A DNA stretch of 64,000 nucleotides from Takakia lepidozioides (Eukaryota > Streptophyta > Takakiopsida > Takakiales > Takakiaceae), in assembly GCA_030704615.1 (NCBI GenBank), contig CM060731.1, forward strand, positions 5,704,001-5,768,000, in the 5' to 3' direction. The position numbers and the translations under genes are program-made. Every line of letters begins with the position of its first letter. Position 1 is the stretch's first letter. The notes under the pieces are model-generated. The model was not told where the DNA came from. It saw nothing but the letters and a program-made list of their open reading frames with translations, and did no database searches. Below are positions 10,245 through 21,719 of this stretch, piece by piece.

Positions 10245-10461
10245 GGCTTCTAACTGCTAGGCCCAACCCAAAGCTGTCACTGAGGACGGAGAGGAGATTT
10301 CAGCTGTACAAGCTCTCAAGCTCGCCGGAGTTGAGAAGCCCTTTGAGCTGCAGCCAAAAGAGGGCCTCACCCTTGTTAATGGGATGACAGTGGGGTCAGG
10401 CTTGGCATCAACGGTCTGTTATGATGGAAATGTGTTAGCCCTACTTGCTGAGGTTTTCTCA
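10245..10461 (+). pseudogene. PAL: Phenylalanine ammonia-lyase fragment, upstream part
   Basis: The plus strand encodes GLLTARPN, then after a one-base frameshift near 10266 [57 protein letters not shown] and LLAEVFS. It is preceded by a pyrimidine-rich stretch and GCAG that looks like a splice acceptor. PAL similarity stops exactly at 10461 and resumes on the minus strand at 8494. Confidence 0.9.
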
Positions 10462-10574
10462 ACCCTTAAAGAGGGAAAATAATAAATTCACACCCTTAGT
10501 TCAGGCACATGGTACTCCAAGTCAAAAATCCTAAAGTAGGCTGAACCAATATGTCGATATGGGATTTTTTGCAG

Positions 10575-10706
10575 GCATGGTTTCGAGAGCTTCCTCAAGG
10601 AATATTGGATGCCCCAGAGCAGGTCTTATCATGCCAAATAGAGGAGGAGAGTGTGGCTCTCGTGAAGCTGCTGCCTCCCACACAAGCTGCATTGCTAGAC
10701 TGGGCT
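10575..10706 (+). pseudogene. RopGAP exon, downstream part
   Basis: After a good acceptor (GGGATTTTTTGCAG) the plus strand encodes AWFRELPQGILDAPEQVL, SCQIEEESVALVKLLPP and TQAALLDWA, the segment that follows LAGLIK in plant RopGAPs. The reading phase matches the donor at 8534/8533 on the minus strand. Right of 10706 the sequence changes abruptly to an OSB-like module. Confidence 0.9.
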
Positions 10707-11130
10707 GTCATCCAAGAGGGCCGGGTTTCAAACACAAGATTACTTTTGATTCCCTATGGATCAATAGCTACAAGAAATCTCTGTGGGTAGATGGTAAACT
10801 GGAAACAACAGCGGCTGCAGCGCAATTGATAGAACAAGACGCTGCTAATGAAGGTACATTCTTCAACACATTTCAGCGTGCTTTTCCCCGTAATCAAAGT
10901 TGGCCCAAAATTATCATGTTGAATTCTGCAAGTTAGCTCGTTGGTGGATCTATGGTGGTTTTGGAGTGATTTTGAAATGTTACTGCCACTGTGGCAACAT
11001 GAAAGTTTAGAAAAACAGATAGCAGAGACGAGGAGAAGCTCTGGAATGAATATGTTTCCGACCCCAGTCAATGGTGGAACAATCCAGGCAAAAAGGTGAA
11101 CGCCTGTTGGAAGCAGACGCAGGTCATCAT
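10707..11130 (+). pseudogene. OSB (PDF-motif) fragment 4
   Basis: The plus strand reads GPGFKHKITFDSLWINSYKK, then SLWVDGKLETTAAAAQLIE and a GTFFNTFQRAFP tail. A spacer and then (from about 11013) RDEEKLWNEYVSDPSQWWNN with GKKVNACWKQTQ follow. It is an inverted relative of 7390-7775. The left boundary (TCATCCAAGAGGG) is shared with the fragments at 7.2 and 11.27 kb, so RopGAP was joined at a module edge. Confidence 0.65.
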
Positions 11131-11267
11131 AGGAACTAGTGTGATAAGTAGGGTTGGGGTGTTTGCTGGAACATTCTAGGCTGTCATTGTGAGCTGCTAG
11201 CAGCAAGACAATGATGCATGCATGATTTGTGCAGAGACATGGATAGCTGAAGGAGCAAGGATAGAGT

Positions 11268-11480
11268 GTGGGTCCAGATTCATCCAAAGGGCCGGATTTC
11301 AAGCTCCAGATTACCTATGATTCCCTGTGGAAGGATAGCTACAAGAAACTTGCATGGGTAGATGGTCAACTGGAAGCCGCAGCAGCAGCGACACAATTGA
11401 TAAAATCAGGCACTGCTACTCAAAGCACCTTCTTCAACACATTTCACCCGTTTTCTCCTCTTATCAGAAGATGGTTGAAC
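11268..11480 (+). pseudogene. OSB (PDF-motif) fragment 5
   Basis: The plus strand reads GPDFKLQITYDSLWKDSYKK and LAWVDGQLEAAAAATQLIK, then a TFFNTFHPFSPL tail. It is the best preserved PDF exon of the cluster, and passes directly into a PPR fragment. Confidence 0.65.
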
Positions 11481-11640
11481 ATGATGTGGTATCCTAGAGT
11501 GCGATGATTGCAGGATATGCCCAACATGGGTGTGGGTCGGATGCTTTGGAGACCTATGTGTAAATGATGCAAGAGGGAGTGAAGCCCGACCAGGTCATTT
11601 TCAACCCTCTCTCCTTCCACATGCCCCTCCATAACCAGGA
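11481..11640 (+). pseudogene. PPR motif fragment lodged between OSB halves
   Basis: The plus strand reads AMIAGYAQHGCGSDALETYV, then a stop, then MMQEGVKPDQVIF, one PPR motif in the same orientation as the OSB pieces on either side. The phrase AGYAQHGCG matches the PPR relics on the minus strand at 5.4 kb. Confidence 0.7.
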
Positions 11641-11689
11641 TGTTCCAGCTAGTGTCCAAAAACAGCTTCAGTACAAGTATGACAATATC

Positions 11690-11800
11690 AGGGAGGCAGG
11701 TAACAGAGACGAGGAGAAGTTGTGGAATGAATACTTTTTCTGACCCCAGATAATGGTGGGACAATCAAGGCAAAAAGGTGAATGCCTGTTGGATTACAAA
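11690..11800 (+). pseudogene. OSB (PDF-motif) fragment 6, WWDN half
   Basis: The plus strand reads GNRDEEKLWNEYFF, then after a frame break a WWDN-equivalent and GKKVNAC. It is the partner of fragment 5 across the PPR insertion. Confidence 0.6.
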
Positions 11801-12289
11801 GAGTAGCAGATGCAATTGAACACATGAACTAGTGTGATAAGTTGAGTTGGGTGTTTCCTAGAAAAATCTAGGTTGTCATTGTCAGCTGCTAGCAGCAAGG
11901 AAACCCTCACATGACTATATAGAAGATACTTGGATGCACTCCATATTGGTGCTCTCCTTTTGGATTGTCACGAAGAATGACAGAAAATATCTTTCTGAAA
12001 CCAACCAAACTACAGAAGCATTTGAAAAACTAGAAATTCATATCTTGCGCTTTAATCCCTCACAATCAACAATTAAGGAAACTAAGGGAACAGACTTTCT
12101 TAGCACGACCATTGGCATTGTTCCATGCACCCATGCACAAGACACCAAAACACTGTAGACCTAATTTTCCTAGTCGTAGAGAAGAGGCAAGACGAAAGAA
12201 ATGGAGGGGAGAAAACCTGGCACTGGGCACCCGCCGTGGAATCTCAACCTCAAATTCAGCAGGCAGGCTAAGAAAACCATTGTAACAAT

Positions 12290-12570
12290 CGAAAGCCAGG
12301 GCATCGGAAACGTATTTATTCCAAAGCTTCTCCTCGTCTCTGTTATCTGTTTTCCGATACTTTCCTGTTGCCACATTGGCAGTAACATGTCAACATCACT
12401 CCAACCACCATAGATCCACCAACGAGCTAACTTGCAGAATTCAAAATGAAAATTTAGGGACGACTCTGATAACAGGGAAAAACAGGCTGAAATGTGTTTA
12501 AGAAGGTGCCTTCATGCATTCAATTGTGCTGCTGCCGCTGCTTTTTCCAGTTGACCATCTACCCACATGT
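12290..12570 (-). pseudogene. OSB (PDF-motif) fragment 7
   Basis: The minus strand has the end of a PDF exon (VDGQLEKAAAAAQL near 12530-12570), a spacer with CATGTTACTGCCAATGTG, and a DEEKLWNKYVSDALAF half near 12300-12340. It abuts a PPR fragment on the right, repeating the OSB/PPR juxtaposition. Confidence 0.6.
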
Positions 12571-12772
12571 CCAGGTCAGGGCAGTGTCCAGAATGACATT
12601 TGGTACAATTCCAACTTTGATGATGTCACCATGCACCTCTTTGCCCTTTTCCAGGGCTGCCAGGCTTGCACAAGCATTGCCAACGTACACAAACGTGATG
12701 TGGTTGCATTTCACCCCTTCCCTCATCATTTTCTCATAGGTCTCCAAGGCCTCCATCCCGCGCCCCTACTGT
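12571..12772 (-). pseudogene. PPR motif fragment
   Basis: The minus strand reads GMEALETYEKMMREGVK, CNHITFVYVGNACASLAALE, KGKEVHGDIIKVGIVPNV and ILDTALT, close to the PPR relic at 5.2-5.4 kb. Confidence 0.75.
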
Positions 12773-13146
12773 GACTTCAAACCAACTTTGAAATGAAGGC
12801 CATTGAAAGCAGAGTCAAACAGTTTTGTTCAAATTTCAACTTTTGTTTTCTCACTTCAATGTGGGTTCTATTCACAAGACCTCAACTTCAGTTAATACCT
12901 TCTCCATGACAGATCCCCTCCACTACACTTCTCCATAGTGTTCACCATCCAGTTGTTTTCTGTTTCCGTAACACTCAAATTCTTGAACTCACAACCCTTA
13001 CTGGCTCACCCAATGTCAAAAGCCACATTAAGACATTTCTATGCATGATCCTTCATCTGCCAAGATGATCTCTTCAACTCAGCATGGATGTCCTCATTTC
13101 GTTGAGAGCTTGCAGCTTGCAAGGTGAACTATGGCGGAAAACGCAG
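12773..13146. other. Spacer, no gene seen
   Basis: AT-rich unique-looking sequence without recognised domain or repeat. Confidence 0.4.
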
Positions 13147-13376
13147 AGCTTCTGCAGTTCAAGAAATCAAGATCCGGGCATTGCGGGCAGTTCCGAAAAA
13201 GTTGGCGCGGCGATTTCTATTGGCATATTTCGGGCAGGCAGTCCGGGCAGATTCCAAAGAATTTGACGACGAAACGTGGCGGCGATGATGTGGCGATGAA
13301 AACGTGGCACTATGGCACCCTATTCCTGTTCTACGCTAAACTAGCTTCCGACATTCGGTTGTCGCTAGAATCATAA
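13147..13376 (+). repeat. Dispersed repeat family A, copy 3
   Basis: It shares GATGATGTGGC..., ACTATGGCACCCTATTCCTG, TCTACGCTAAACTAGCTTCC and GTCGTCGCTA-like motifs with copy 2. It extends further upstream (GGGCATTGCGGGCAGTTCC) and stops before the CTTCGCGTTGCTCC core. Confidence 0.65.
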
Positions 13377-13514
13377 ATGTACCATGATACTACATCTGGG
13401 CTTCCTAGACCTCACAAAACGAATGGATGCTACCGGAATGGATGAGATCATGTTCCCATCACAACATATGCCACTTGGTCAACACCGAGTTTGGCAACGC
13501 GGAATGCTCCTAAG

Positions 13515-13745
13515 GTATTATTTATTTATTTATTTATTTTATAAAGGGAAACACCTGGGAGCGACACTCACAAATCAGGCCCCTTAGTAGTGAGAGGAGA
13601 AAATGACCTCTTTCATTTATGCGCCATGGAGGGCGAATGAGTGGGACACCGCCCGGGAAACATACCACACCCGTCGGTAGCAAGATTTGACCCCAAATCT
13701 GGGTGGCACTCTGACTGTTGGTGGTATTCTGCTCTTCAATAAGGT
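13515..13745 (-). repeat. tRNA-derived SINE-like element
   Basis: The minus strand has a B-box-like TGGGGTCAAATCT near 13690, then the body (AGGTCATTTTCTCCTCTCACT, GGGGCCTGATTTGTGAG, GCTCCCAGGTGTTTCCC). The tail is a (TATT)n microsatellite at 13518-13545. Confidence 0.7.
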
Positions 13746-14199
13746 CACGATAAATACAAAGGAAATATTACGGCAAAAAAAAAACTCTCCCAGATTTGGT
13801 AGGTATATCCAGGTGCTGTTTTAGGGTGGGAAAAGTTAACTTTATTTCCTGCCCCACACCAGTGTTTTTATTTCTGGCGAAATTTTGCACTTTTTCGACC
13901 TCCAAAAAAACAATGGAATATTCTGTCTTAAATTCCCTATTTCCTCATGGATAAAATCGCCAAAATTCTCTAAAAAAAATATAAATCTTGGATGAATTCG
14001 CCTAATATGGATTAGATACATGGATGAAAGTGTAGAGGAGGATGATTCTGTCCAAATTTCAGTGGATGAACAGAAAATATGGCTATTTCCTGCAAAACTC
14101 AGTAGCCACTCCTGTTCTTTTCCAAATTTGAAAAAAAAAACACTGCCCCACACTCTCTGGTCTAGAAGCGAAGGGATGAACAGAAATAGATGGATGGAT

Positions 14200-15611
14200 A
14201 GATAAATGGATGAGGAGGGGGCAGGAGAACGGCAGTGAAACCTAATTACGGCGGAGGATAGCGAGAGCCGGAAACGGACGGCGGCAGAGCGGCCGGGCGG
14301 CGCCGCCCGGCCGGGGAGAGGAAGGGAGGGAGAACATGGCACGTACCCCCGGTCGGGGAAGTGGGCCCGTTAGGCGCAAGGCCGCAGAGAGTGTGAGCTG
14401 CCGCTCAAGCCCTGCCTTGGTCGGGCCGCAGAGGCGTGTGGAGATGGTGGGGTATGGTGGTGGCAAGGCTGTGTTACGTGGCCCTGCTCCTGCTTGCTGA
14501 GTGCTGCCCTCTTTGACATTGTCTTTGGGAAGCTGTTGGCAAGGCTGCGAGTTCAGTCTTCGTCTGCTGCATTTTGGGGAGGCAGGGCAAGGTAGGGCAG
14601 GAGGGAGTGATTCAGCCCACTGATGCTGAAGCGGAGGGAGCCCAGGCCACGGACTAGCTCGTCTCGTCTTACCCTGGGAGTGCGAAGGATGAGTAGGTGA
14701 AGATTCTCTGGCAGATCAGAGCAGGGGGAAGCTCGTTGCGTTGGCTGGCTAGCCGTTATATGGTCGACAGTCGCTTAAGCTGCAGGGTTACGTTGCCGGG
14801 TGATCGATATTGTTTCCAGGTCTTCATTTGGTGGGCATGCCGGGAGCGTGGAGGTGTGAGGAGTGGCAGGGCTCTCATCAGTTGCATCTTTCTTAGCTGC
14901 TGTGTGTTTCACTAGTTGAACATCTTCGAGGCTGAATTACGGCTTAATTGGAAACCCGTACCCTGCTACTTCTGCCTATCGAGGTTATGGTGGGGGTGGA
15001 TCAGGAGGGCAGGTGTTCCAGCTCCAGTTGTGTGCATATGTAACCTACTTCAGGTAATCTCGTTTAGTTCTCCTCTAGAAGAGGTTACTTACTTGGACTG
15101 ACAGGACCTGGATCAGTCTGGAAGAAAGTTTGACCTACGACTATGTGCTTAAGCGGAGGTCATGCCGTTGAAGCCTGACCGAGGTTCTTTTTCCTTCTGC
15201 AACGTCCCCGTCGTTCATGTGACAACATCGATCGGATCTGGGAAGACGAGATATATACGTCAAACTAGGAAGATTTTCCATTCTGGGTAAGTCATGTTGG
15301 TTGCCAATTCTTGTACAGTAGTTGTCTGCATCACTTCATGGATTATTGGTGTTCGCTGAAGTTCTCAGGTCTATCGGAGAAGTTTATAGCGTATGGGTAA
15401 TCTATAGCTCTTGAACATAACATTGCCAGGGCGGGTGACATTTAAGTTAACATGTTATCGTCTGTCATCTTGACTATCCAGGGTGTGGGAGCGCCAGCTG
15501 ATAAGGGCAAGGATGTGGAGACGAAACGGCTGAAAAGGATCCTATCAGCTGGTTTATGGAGGAATAGTAGGAACAGATTAGGGTGGTATCAAACGGGCAG
15601 GGCGGAATGCA
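14200..15611 (+). promoter_or_regulatory. Presumed promoter and 5' leader of the CRK gene
   Basis: GC-rich DNA (14230-14480) contains a 24-bp perfect palindrome at 14290-14313. A long leader without coding similarity follows. At 15040-15610 there may be leader introns (for example GTAATCTCG at 15054), but transcript ends cannot be set. Placement is inferred from position alone. Confidence 0.4.
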
Positions 15612-18600
15612 ATGGGCCAGTGTTATGGAAAGGGGATTTCAGCAGAAGACGCTTTCAAGCAGGATGAGATCGAAAGCAGGCACAAAGAGCGCAGCAACCG
15701 GAGCTTCAACAATGGTGGAACTTCTCCTTTTCCTATAAAAACTTCATTTAGCCATCCTTCACCTAAGCATCCCTCAGCCAGCCCTCTACATAGTTATGCT
15801 GGTTCACCTGCCCCTTCCACCCCCCGCCGTCTTTTCAAGCGCCCATTTCCTCCACCTTCCCCTGCAAAACACATTCAGTCTTCTCTTGTTAAGAGGCATG
15901 GGACTGTGAAACCGAAGGAAGGAGGACTGATTTCTGATGCAGTTGAGAATGAAAAACCTCTGGATAAGCTTTTTGGATACCCCAAAAACTTTACTTCAAA
16001 GTATGAGCTCGGCCGCGAAGTTGGCCGAGGCCACTTTGGCCACACCTGTCTTGCCAAAGTTCGCAAGGGAGAGCTCAAGGGGCAGCCTGTTGCTGTCAAA
16101 ATCATCTCCAAAGCCAAGGTGATTCCGTCTCAATTCTCTTGCTATCTCTTCTTTTTGGTGCATAAGCTTATTTGAGTTGAGTTGGCAGGAGTCTCTTCCA
16201 GTTTCAGTCACTAACGCGGTTGAATGTGGCTGGCAAGAGGCCTCAAAGAAATCACCGGGATGCTTGGATGAACAAGTCCTGGTGAAGTAGTTGGATAAGT
16301 TTAGATATTTGCTAATTTTAATCGCAGGCTATGTCTTTGGCCCAGAGTTGTGTGGTAGTTGTTACCTTGTACCTGCTGTATCTGTGGTGATGAAGGCACT
16401 CCAGAACCCAGGGTTATTGTCACTTTCGCATACAAGATAGCAGATGTATTTTTATGCAAGAAAGGTTTTTCCATTTCCAGACCTTGAGGGCAAAGATAAC
16501 CTTGTGTGCAAGATGGCTGATATAGTTGCACTATATTTGTCGATGGGAGTGTCTTTTGTCTAGAGATTTACTTAGTGAGCATGGTTTATGAACTGTCTTA
16601 GGTGTTGTTGATGTGCCTTGTAAACCTGGAGGGAATAGACCAAGCTTTCGCCTTCTCTGTTGATTGGAAAGTGAGGGCAGGTCAGATCAGATATAAAAAC
16701 CGTCAATATTGCAGGCACAACCTGAAAGATGCAGTTTTCAATAAACTTAATAGCATGTGCTGAGACATAAGTAATGTAGTTTGTTGATTTAGAACCTGAT
16801 GCTTTGCAGACTAAGCCCCTCACAGACTGACAATGCATGGTTGAACGATCATGCAATATAACATGATTATTCCACAACCTAAACCGGCAAATTATTCACA
16901 TGCCTTCTGCACAACTCCTAGTGTCTGCTTCCACGGTATGGATGGAGTGTAAGCTTGTGCCTGACACAATGTGTTACAAGTTTGGTTATTGCTAGAGTTC
17001 AAAATGAATCTCATTACTTGGCAGGTTATGCAGTGAATAGGAAAATCATTTCGAACTCGTGCAGATGTTTTGGATGGAGGTTTACACCAGCTGCGTACAT
17101 AGACTTGCCTCAGGCATGCACCGTGGCAAGAACTATAATGATGACTAAATGAGATTTGTCTTATGGCAGATGACGACAGCCATAGCCATAGAGGATGTGC
17201 GAAGAGAGGTGAAAATCTTGAGAGCGTTGACAGGCCATCACAATTTGGTCCGCTTTTATGATGCGTGCGAGGACAACTTGAATGTGTACATTATTATGGA
17301 GTATGTGAACACCCACCTTTGTATCTCCATCCCACCAGGTCATTCAAAAGTGTTGTAGTGTGAACAGGAGACCTTGTTAGCATTGACTGGTATCTGTGGA
17401 CCCCAGATATGGTAACCAGAAGTCCTAATATGAGTTTCTCTACCCAGTATTGAGTGTGACTGACCCCCCAATGAGTGCCTCCGCCGCCTGGGCTGACTTT
17501 GCCACCCAAGGGTTGTTCAGCCCCCACTCCTACTACTGTCAACCAGAGAAGTAATGCTGTGGGCTGGATCATATGGGTTTGGTATAGTTCTGAATTTCAT
17601 CAGACATGTATGGCACTCATTGGACCATGCAGCTCAATTTGTAGCCTCTGTCCCCAAGAATGACCATTGTGATTGTATGCGGGATGTGCAAACTTATGAC
17701 TGACCCCCTGCAAGGTTTCTCTATGTTTTGCTGTACAAGGGTTTTACTTCTGTGACCTGTGTTAAAGTCATCCGTCAAGCATGCTTGTAGACAGTGTCTA
17801 TTTAAATATCAGTGTCTACATGTGACTTTCTCATTATTGGAGTTCTTTTTGGACTGTTTTAGGTTATGTGAAGGAGGTGAGCTCCTGGATCGAATTTTGT
17901 CCAGGTGTGTTCTTTCTTGACCTTTTCTGGGTGGTACTCAAAGAGGACCTCTTGGTTGTGATCCCAGGCCCAGTGGACCTTAGTGGGATTAATATCAATT
18001 CCCTCTTCACCACCTTGTCTAGCTTTGTGAGATGTTCAAGATTTAGCAGTTGCGGTGTTATTCATGAGATCGTAGGGTGGCAGTTTGGACTTGAAATTTT
18101 CACTCTGGCTGCTATCTAGAAAGACTGGCAAAGGCGGGGAGTCATTCCATTCTACTGCTGGTGAAACTTGTGCAGAGGAGGGAGGTACGCAGAGGAAGAT
18201 GCGAAGGTGGTGGTGAAGCAGATACTCAGCATTGTAGCTTTTTGTCATCTGCAAGGGGTCGTGCATCGGGATCTCAAGCCTGAGGTGTCTATTTTCTCTT
18301 CCCTACCACTGACAACGCTCGAAATATCTGTGCACACCTCCGTCTCATTCAACCACCACTGTGATGGTTTTTTTAATTTGTACACAACCCAGCCGCGAGG
18401 GGAAATTACTCTTTTTACTGGCTTTGGCAATTCAAGCTAATTCAGGGCCCCTGTTTCTTCTGCGATATCACATGGCTTCACCAGTTTGGTCACGTGGAAA
18501 AATGCGTCAGTCTGATCCACGAGCATGAGAATTGCACTTCTTCTCAGTCTGTGTACTAGTTATCGTTTTAGAATACTGTCTTTCAATGTAGGACTTCCTG

Positions 18601-21600
18601 ACATTCATTGGGATGGCTGCAGAATTTTTTGTTTACAACCAAGGATGAGCATGCACAGTTGAAGGCCATTGATTTTGGACTTTCGGATTTCATCAAACCA
18701 GGTGTGTATCATGAAGCTGTGTTCTAGTGCTCTGTCCAGTTTTGTATGCTATGAATTGCCAGTCATCTTACTTGGTTGCACAGTGGTACCTCGCCACGCC
18801 ATCAAGCAGAGAGACTCTTCCTATGGCAATCATGTATGGTGAAATCCTTTTCACTCATGCTAATGATGGTAATTACTTGTTTTTTGCTAAGACAATCCAC
18901 AATTGAACTTATGAAGCATGTTTATGCTGACATAATGATGCAAAGTTCTGGTTGCATTGTGCATGTAACTGTCGATTGTGACTCTGACACTGCCTAGGCA
19001 GCTCGCGAGTTGCCGTACCTAGTGTACATTCTTTTGCAACTGGTTAAAGCATGTTTCCAATTTCATTGACCTCAATTTATGCTAAATAGTCTGTGGATGC
19101 TGGACTATATTGCTACAATCGAACATGGCAATGTCATTCCCCTCTGAGCATTGCTTTCATGCCATGATGTCAACCAGACATTGAATTGAGGGTGCAGATG
19201 AGAGGCTTAATGACATTGTGGGGAGTGCGTACTACGTGGCCCCTGAGGTGCTGCACCGGTCATATTCCATGGAAGCAGATGTGTGGAGCATTGGTGTGAT
19301 AACCTACATTTTGCTTTGCGGTAGCCGCCCCTTCTGGGCCCGCACAGAGTCAGGCATCTTCCGGGCTGTGCTGCGTGCTGACCCTAGTTTTGAAGAAGTC
19401 CCGTGGCCATCGGTCTCCCCAGAGGCCAAGGACTTTGTCAAACGACTCCTGAACAAGGACCTCCGCCGGCGCATGACTGCTGCCCAGGCACTCAGTATGT
19501 TCCTTTTTGGCATAGTGCCCATTGAGTGTTATGTGCCCCCCTTCAATGAGAGGAACTGGGTTACCGTCATCATCACAATTTTTATGGCCCACTAAATACT
19601 GGGTATGCAATAGCCTAAAGGGCGGATCCCCTGTCGGATACCAACCCTCTGAGAGTCAGTTGTGGGTTTCAACCAACGAATGTTTATGTAGCTCAATTTA
19701 AACTTCCCGTAGAAGTTTGCACTGCTCAATTGATGTTGATACGAGCTTGTACATCAACGATGTGATCTCTGAAATCTGATTGGTATCAGCTATGACAACA
19801 GGGAATTAACTCATTGTTTGATGGACATGCTGGTATCGACCTCATAATTGAAAGGTGGTGGGTCTTTCCAGCACTGCTGCTTTAGACCTCTAGCTGGGGG
19901 GAGGTACATTCGTTGACCATGTGTTTGGGGGTTGCAGCGCATCCATGGATTCGAAGCAATCAGAAGATACCACTCGATATATTGGTTTTCAAACTCGTCC
20001 GTGCCTATCTTCGGTCATCCCCCATGAAGAAGTCTGCCCTGAAGGTTAGGCTCAAATGTGAGGCCGTGGGACTATGCAAGACTCGTGAGCATTTGGCCGA
20101 GTCATTGACTTGGGAGCACATTGGTCAGAGTAGCTGAGCTGATTGACCTGTTTGTAGCTTAGCCATTTACTCTTCAGCTTCTTTGCTTAGATGTGTGAAA
20201 TTGGAAGATCATGTATGCTTGATAAGAGGATACAACAAATGTGTAGATTCATGTAAGGTCCAGACCAGACTTTTCTTTCTTGTTGGGTTTGTATTGTAGT
20301 TTTCTTGTCCTAGGCTCTCATCTGCAGGTTTTTGAGGGTCAACTACGGTGGAAGTTTGATTGTTTTGCTGGTGAACTCGAATACACAGGCCTTGAAACAG
20401 GAGAGGAAAATCTTTGGGGATTTAAAAATGGCTGGGTTGCATTGCAGGCACTATCAAAAACTTTGACAGAGGATGAGTTGTATTACCTCCGGGAGCAATT
20501 TATGCTGCTGGAACCCAATAGGAGTGGTCGTGTTGCTTTTGAAAACTTCAGAACGGTCAGTTTGTATGCCAATTCTAAGGCAGACCTTTGAAAGCATTTG
20601 ATGAAGTTTGTCTGCTTTTAATGCTCTTTGATTGGAATAACACATGTATGAACATGTAATGTAGAGTCTGCAGGAATCATCTCAACCTTTTGATGTCATC
20701 TTGACTTGACATGCAGAGGTATTGTACTGTTTTTGGTGCTTTGGAGCAGGCATTGGTAAAGAACGCAACAGAAGCGATGAAGGAGTCTCGGGTTTTTGAG
20801 ATTTTATCCTCGGTAAATTGCTGAGCTGTGTGATCTATGATGAGCAGTGTTCATTGGGTGAACTCAATATAGCACATTCTTGTTGTGAAAGTTTTTTTCA
20901 GAACTTCTCACAGGAGCTAGAAAAGAAAGGAAGACCAAGGAGTAGTCTCAAGAGCTCCAGCATGCCTGCTGTAGACTCACTATTTTTCTTTTTTCCTCAG
21001 TAGGTTAGCTAGAGAAGATAGCATCTCAGATTGCAGGTCCACGATGCTAGAGCCTGCACTGATCTCACTACATCCAAGAGGCGGTTGCTTCATCCTTGAA
21101 AACCTGCCTGAAAATTATTTCTGAGGAACATGAGGTTGTTTGCTTGCCAACAGATGGATATTCTGTCATTCAAAAAGATGGACTTTCCAGAGTTCTGTGC
21201 AGCTGGCATAAGTGTGCATCAGCTGGAGGGCACAGATCGGTGGGAGCATCATGCCCGATCTGCCTATGAATTGTTTGAAAAGGAGGGTAACCGTGTTATC
21301 ACTGTGGAGGAACTCGCACGCGTATGCTCTCTCTCTTTAACTCATGGCTGATAAAGCCATATTGCTTGCCGTATGCTTTGTTTTGGCTCTTCAATGCGTT
21401 GTGCTGACTAGAATCACTCAACTGAGAGCATGTTGGGAAGCTAATGTTGCATAATTAGCCACCCCGCAAGTGATGCTCAGCATTCCAGGTAAACAAGGGC
21501 ATTTATGTAGGAGTGTGGGTTTTCATTGTCACCAGCATGTTAAATCTGATGAGGGGCCTCATAGGCTGTGGGCAAGTGCAGGAGGTCGGACTAGCACCTA

Positions 21601-21719
21601 CTGTACCGGCACAGGTGTTTCATGAGTGGGTGAGGCATTCGGACGGTAAACTGAGTTTCGTTGGCTTCACGAAGCTGCTCCATGGTGTAACCACCCGCGC
21701 CAGCAGTCGAACTCAATAG
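15612..21719 (+). CDS. CRK: CDPK-related Ser/Thr protein kinase, 11 exons, intact
   Basis: Exons by splice sites and conserved protein: 15612-16118, 17170-17300, 17863-17904, 18176-18284, 18623-18701, 19198-19494, 19938-20044, 20448-20555, 20750-20812, 21154-21321, 21582-21719. All junctions are GT-AG and keep frame, giving 1,749 nt and 582 residues. The start MGQCYGK fits N-myristoylation at Gly2 with a nearby Cys for palmitoylation, so plasma-membrane anchoring is likely. A Ser/Pro-rich variable region precedes the kinase domain: glycine loop [10 protein letters not shown] (134-143), Lys163, HRDLK (257-261), DFG (280-282), [11 protein letters not shown]. The C-terminal part has the degenerate EF-hands typical of CRKs ([25 protein letters not shown]), so phosphorylation should not depend on calcium. 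Length and exon number match what I recall of flowering-plant CRKs. No defect is seen. Confidence 0.95.
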
